From positions 1 through 64,000 of the forward strand of contig JBEWZL010000038.1 in NCBI GenBank assembly GCA_045837725.1: a stretch of 64,000 nucleotides of DNA. Direction: 5' to 3'. Positions 62,994-64,000 of this stretch are shown here, piece after piece (position 1 is the first letter of the stretch; each line of letters begins with the position of its first letter). The DNA is from Vermamoeba vermiformis. Lineage: Eukaryota > Tubulinea > Echinamoebida. The notes under the pieces were generated by a model, which did no database searches, was not told where the DNA came from, and was given only the letters and a program-made list of their open reading frames with translations. The position numbers were made by a program, and so were the translations under genes.

Positions 62994-64000
62994 CTATTTA
63001 AGGCAAATATCGCAAACATTATCTTCGATCCATAACGCTTGTAATCGCTTCCTAGCATCTGCTTCTTTTCCAATTTTGGATCTGTCGCTCGCAATCTGAA
63101 TTAACTTTTTCATTTGGTTTGCATCAAAGGTGACTTGTTTAGAATAAGGATTGCTATCTCTTTGAAATACGTATTGCAAAATCTGGAATAAAATCTCGCT
63201 TGGAATTGTTGCAAATACTCCTCTGTCTTTTGTCAAATAAATTGTCCGCAAGATGCTTAAGCAGTGGACGACCGCTTTAAAATTCGTTAATAATTTTGCT
63301 CTATCCATATTAAAAATTCTTAGTTTGTCCAAATTGGCTTGTCCTCGTGGATAACAACGAACTTGTAGGAACGGATTTCGACTGGATGCGTACACAAAAT
63401 CGTTCCAATAATAAAATTCTTTGATCTTAATCTGTTGAATCGAAGTATGATGTATCAATGTATCTATTAAGTTCTCTTGTTGGTGCAAATCTAAGTCCAT
63501 TTTCGAATACTAAAGTTTGGATCGGCGATGACGGCTCGACCAATTTTCCAAGATCTAACGGATCAAAATTTCCTCGATGTTCTGTATCTTCTCTAGCTCT
63601 AAATATCAATTTACGAAGCGATCTATATAACACAGTAATTAATTACTATTAGAACCGGTAGAGAGATCTTACTTCATTGAAAGTAATGACTTATTCATCT
63701 CATCATCCACCATTAGTTGTTTCAAGGGTACTTCCAATACCTCTATTACAGTATTGGTCGATATTGTCTTAATTAACGGGCATATCAGCATTCCAGGCAA
63801 GATCAATTTTCGCAAAGTCGGATGTGATGCTATTGTTGTCGCTAATAACTCTGTTTCTTCGCTTGCGTTCGATCAAATCGGCGCTGTTGTCATAAAAATC
63901 GATTTTTTCTAAGAATTTGTTGCCGGAAATAGCTTCGCTGAGGGATCTGTAGTGCTTTAGTCGTACGTGTCCAATTCGAAATTTGAGGAGTTCCAAAGAG
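62994..64000 (-). CDS. LRR/F-box protein, 5' part outside the window
   Basis: The C-terminal part of a leucine-rich-repeat protein: LEKIDFYDNSADL, then TELLATTIASHPTLRKLIL, VIEVLEVPLKQLMVDDEMN, SLRKLIFRARED, SIQQIKIKEFYYWN. It ends with an F-box-like segment IPSEILFQILQYVFQR placed last, as in the C2-LRR-F-box gene at 20762-23107, and a CDICLK tail. One intron lies near 63610-63670. Two frame changes, both +1, break the LRR region near 63500-63510 and 63868-63876; in each case the LRR pattern continues cleanly one base on. The gene runs off the window end, so whether it has an N-terminal C2 domain is unknown. Confidence 0.72.

Noticed and set aside
15200-63880. Euplotes-type AAA-TAA/TAG shift motif as the common cause
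   Set aside because: Only one site involves a stop codon and it is preceded by GTC, not AAA; the other sites show no shared codon pair in a fixed frame.
1-64000. tRNA, rRNA, CRISPR, operon or transposon features
   Set aside because: No B-box-like GGTTCGANTCC with a paired A box, no rRNA-like sequence, no regularly spaced repeats, no transposase or reverse transcriptase motifs were seen by eye.

Overview
This is a gene-dense stretch of nuclear DNA from a unicellular eukaryote. Nearly every gene is split by short introns, mostly 45-130 nt with GT-AG ends and donors such as gtaagt or gtacgt. All three standard stop codons are used as stops. The gene content includes importin-11, CBP20, La, a longin protein, GRAM, DOMON/cytochrome b561, a receptor-like kinase, P-domain subtilases, PhoD-like phosphatases, a WLM protease and many LRR/ankyrin/F-box proteins. 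It fits a free-living amoeboid or flagellate protist, and an amoebozoan or other unikont is my weakly held guess. I saw no tRNA, rRNA, CRISPR array, retroelement or DNA transposon.

Layout. 0.1-4.0 kb: GRAM protein and La RNA-binding protein, both minus. 5.2-8.2 kb: triple-DOMON cytochrome b561. 8.4-18.7 kb: two paralogous F-box/ankyrin genes arranged tail to tail. 18.9-23.1 kb: a longin protein and a C2-LRR-F-box protein, divergent. 23.3-30.1 kb, all minus: cap-binding CBP20, a degenerate Ras-like protein and importin-11. 30.4-35.0 kb: a stand-alone CaMKII hub-domain protein, an uncertain gene, and a kelch-type receptor kinase. 35.2-47.9 kb: three tandem membrane-anchored subtilases with P domains, with a Ly6/uPAR-like GPI protein between copies two and three. 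48.2-52.3 kb: a GPI-anchored heparinase-like lyase. 52.4-57.3 kb: two tandem membrane-anchored PhoD-like phosphatases. 57.8-64 kb: a CUE-PhyH oxygenase, a small membrane protein, a UBL-WLM-zinc finger-PUB protease, and an LRR/F-box gene cut by the window edge.

The most unusual signal is shared by otherwise unrelated genes. Wherever the reading frame changes inside a coding region and no acceptable intron explains it, the change is in the same direction: one extra base (+1). I count ten such places in six genes, plus two more that an intron could also explain. One lies at an in-frame TAG where the paralogous gene pins the position to within three bases. This could be widespread +1 translational frameshifting or a systematic one-base insertion artefact of the assembly; transcript, protein and raw-read data would separate the two.

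Other points: GC-AG introns that differ between paralogs, mosaic tandem duplicates, several rare domain fusions, a probable pseudo-GTPase, and a visible excess of GATC.
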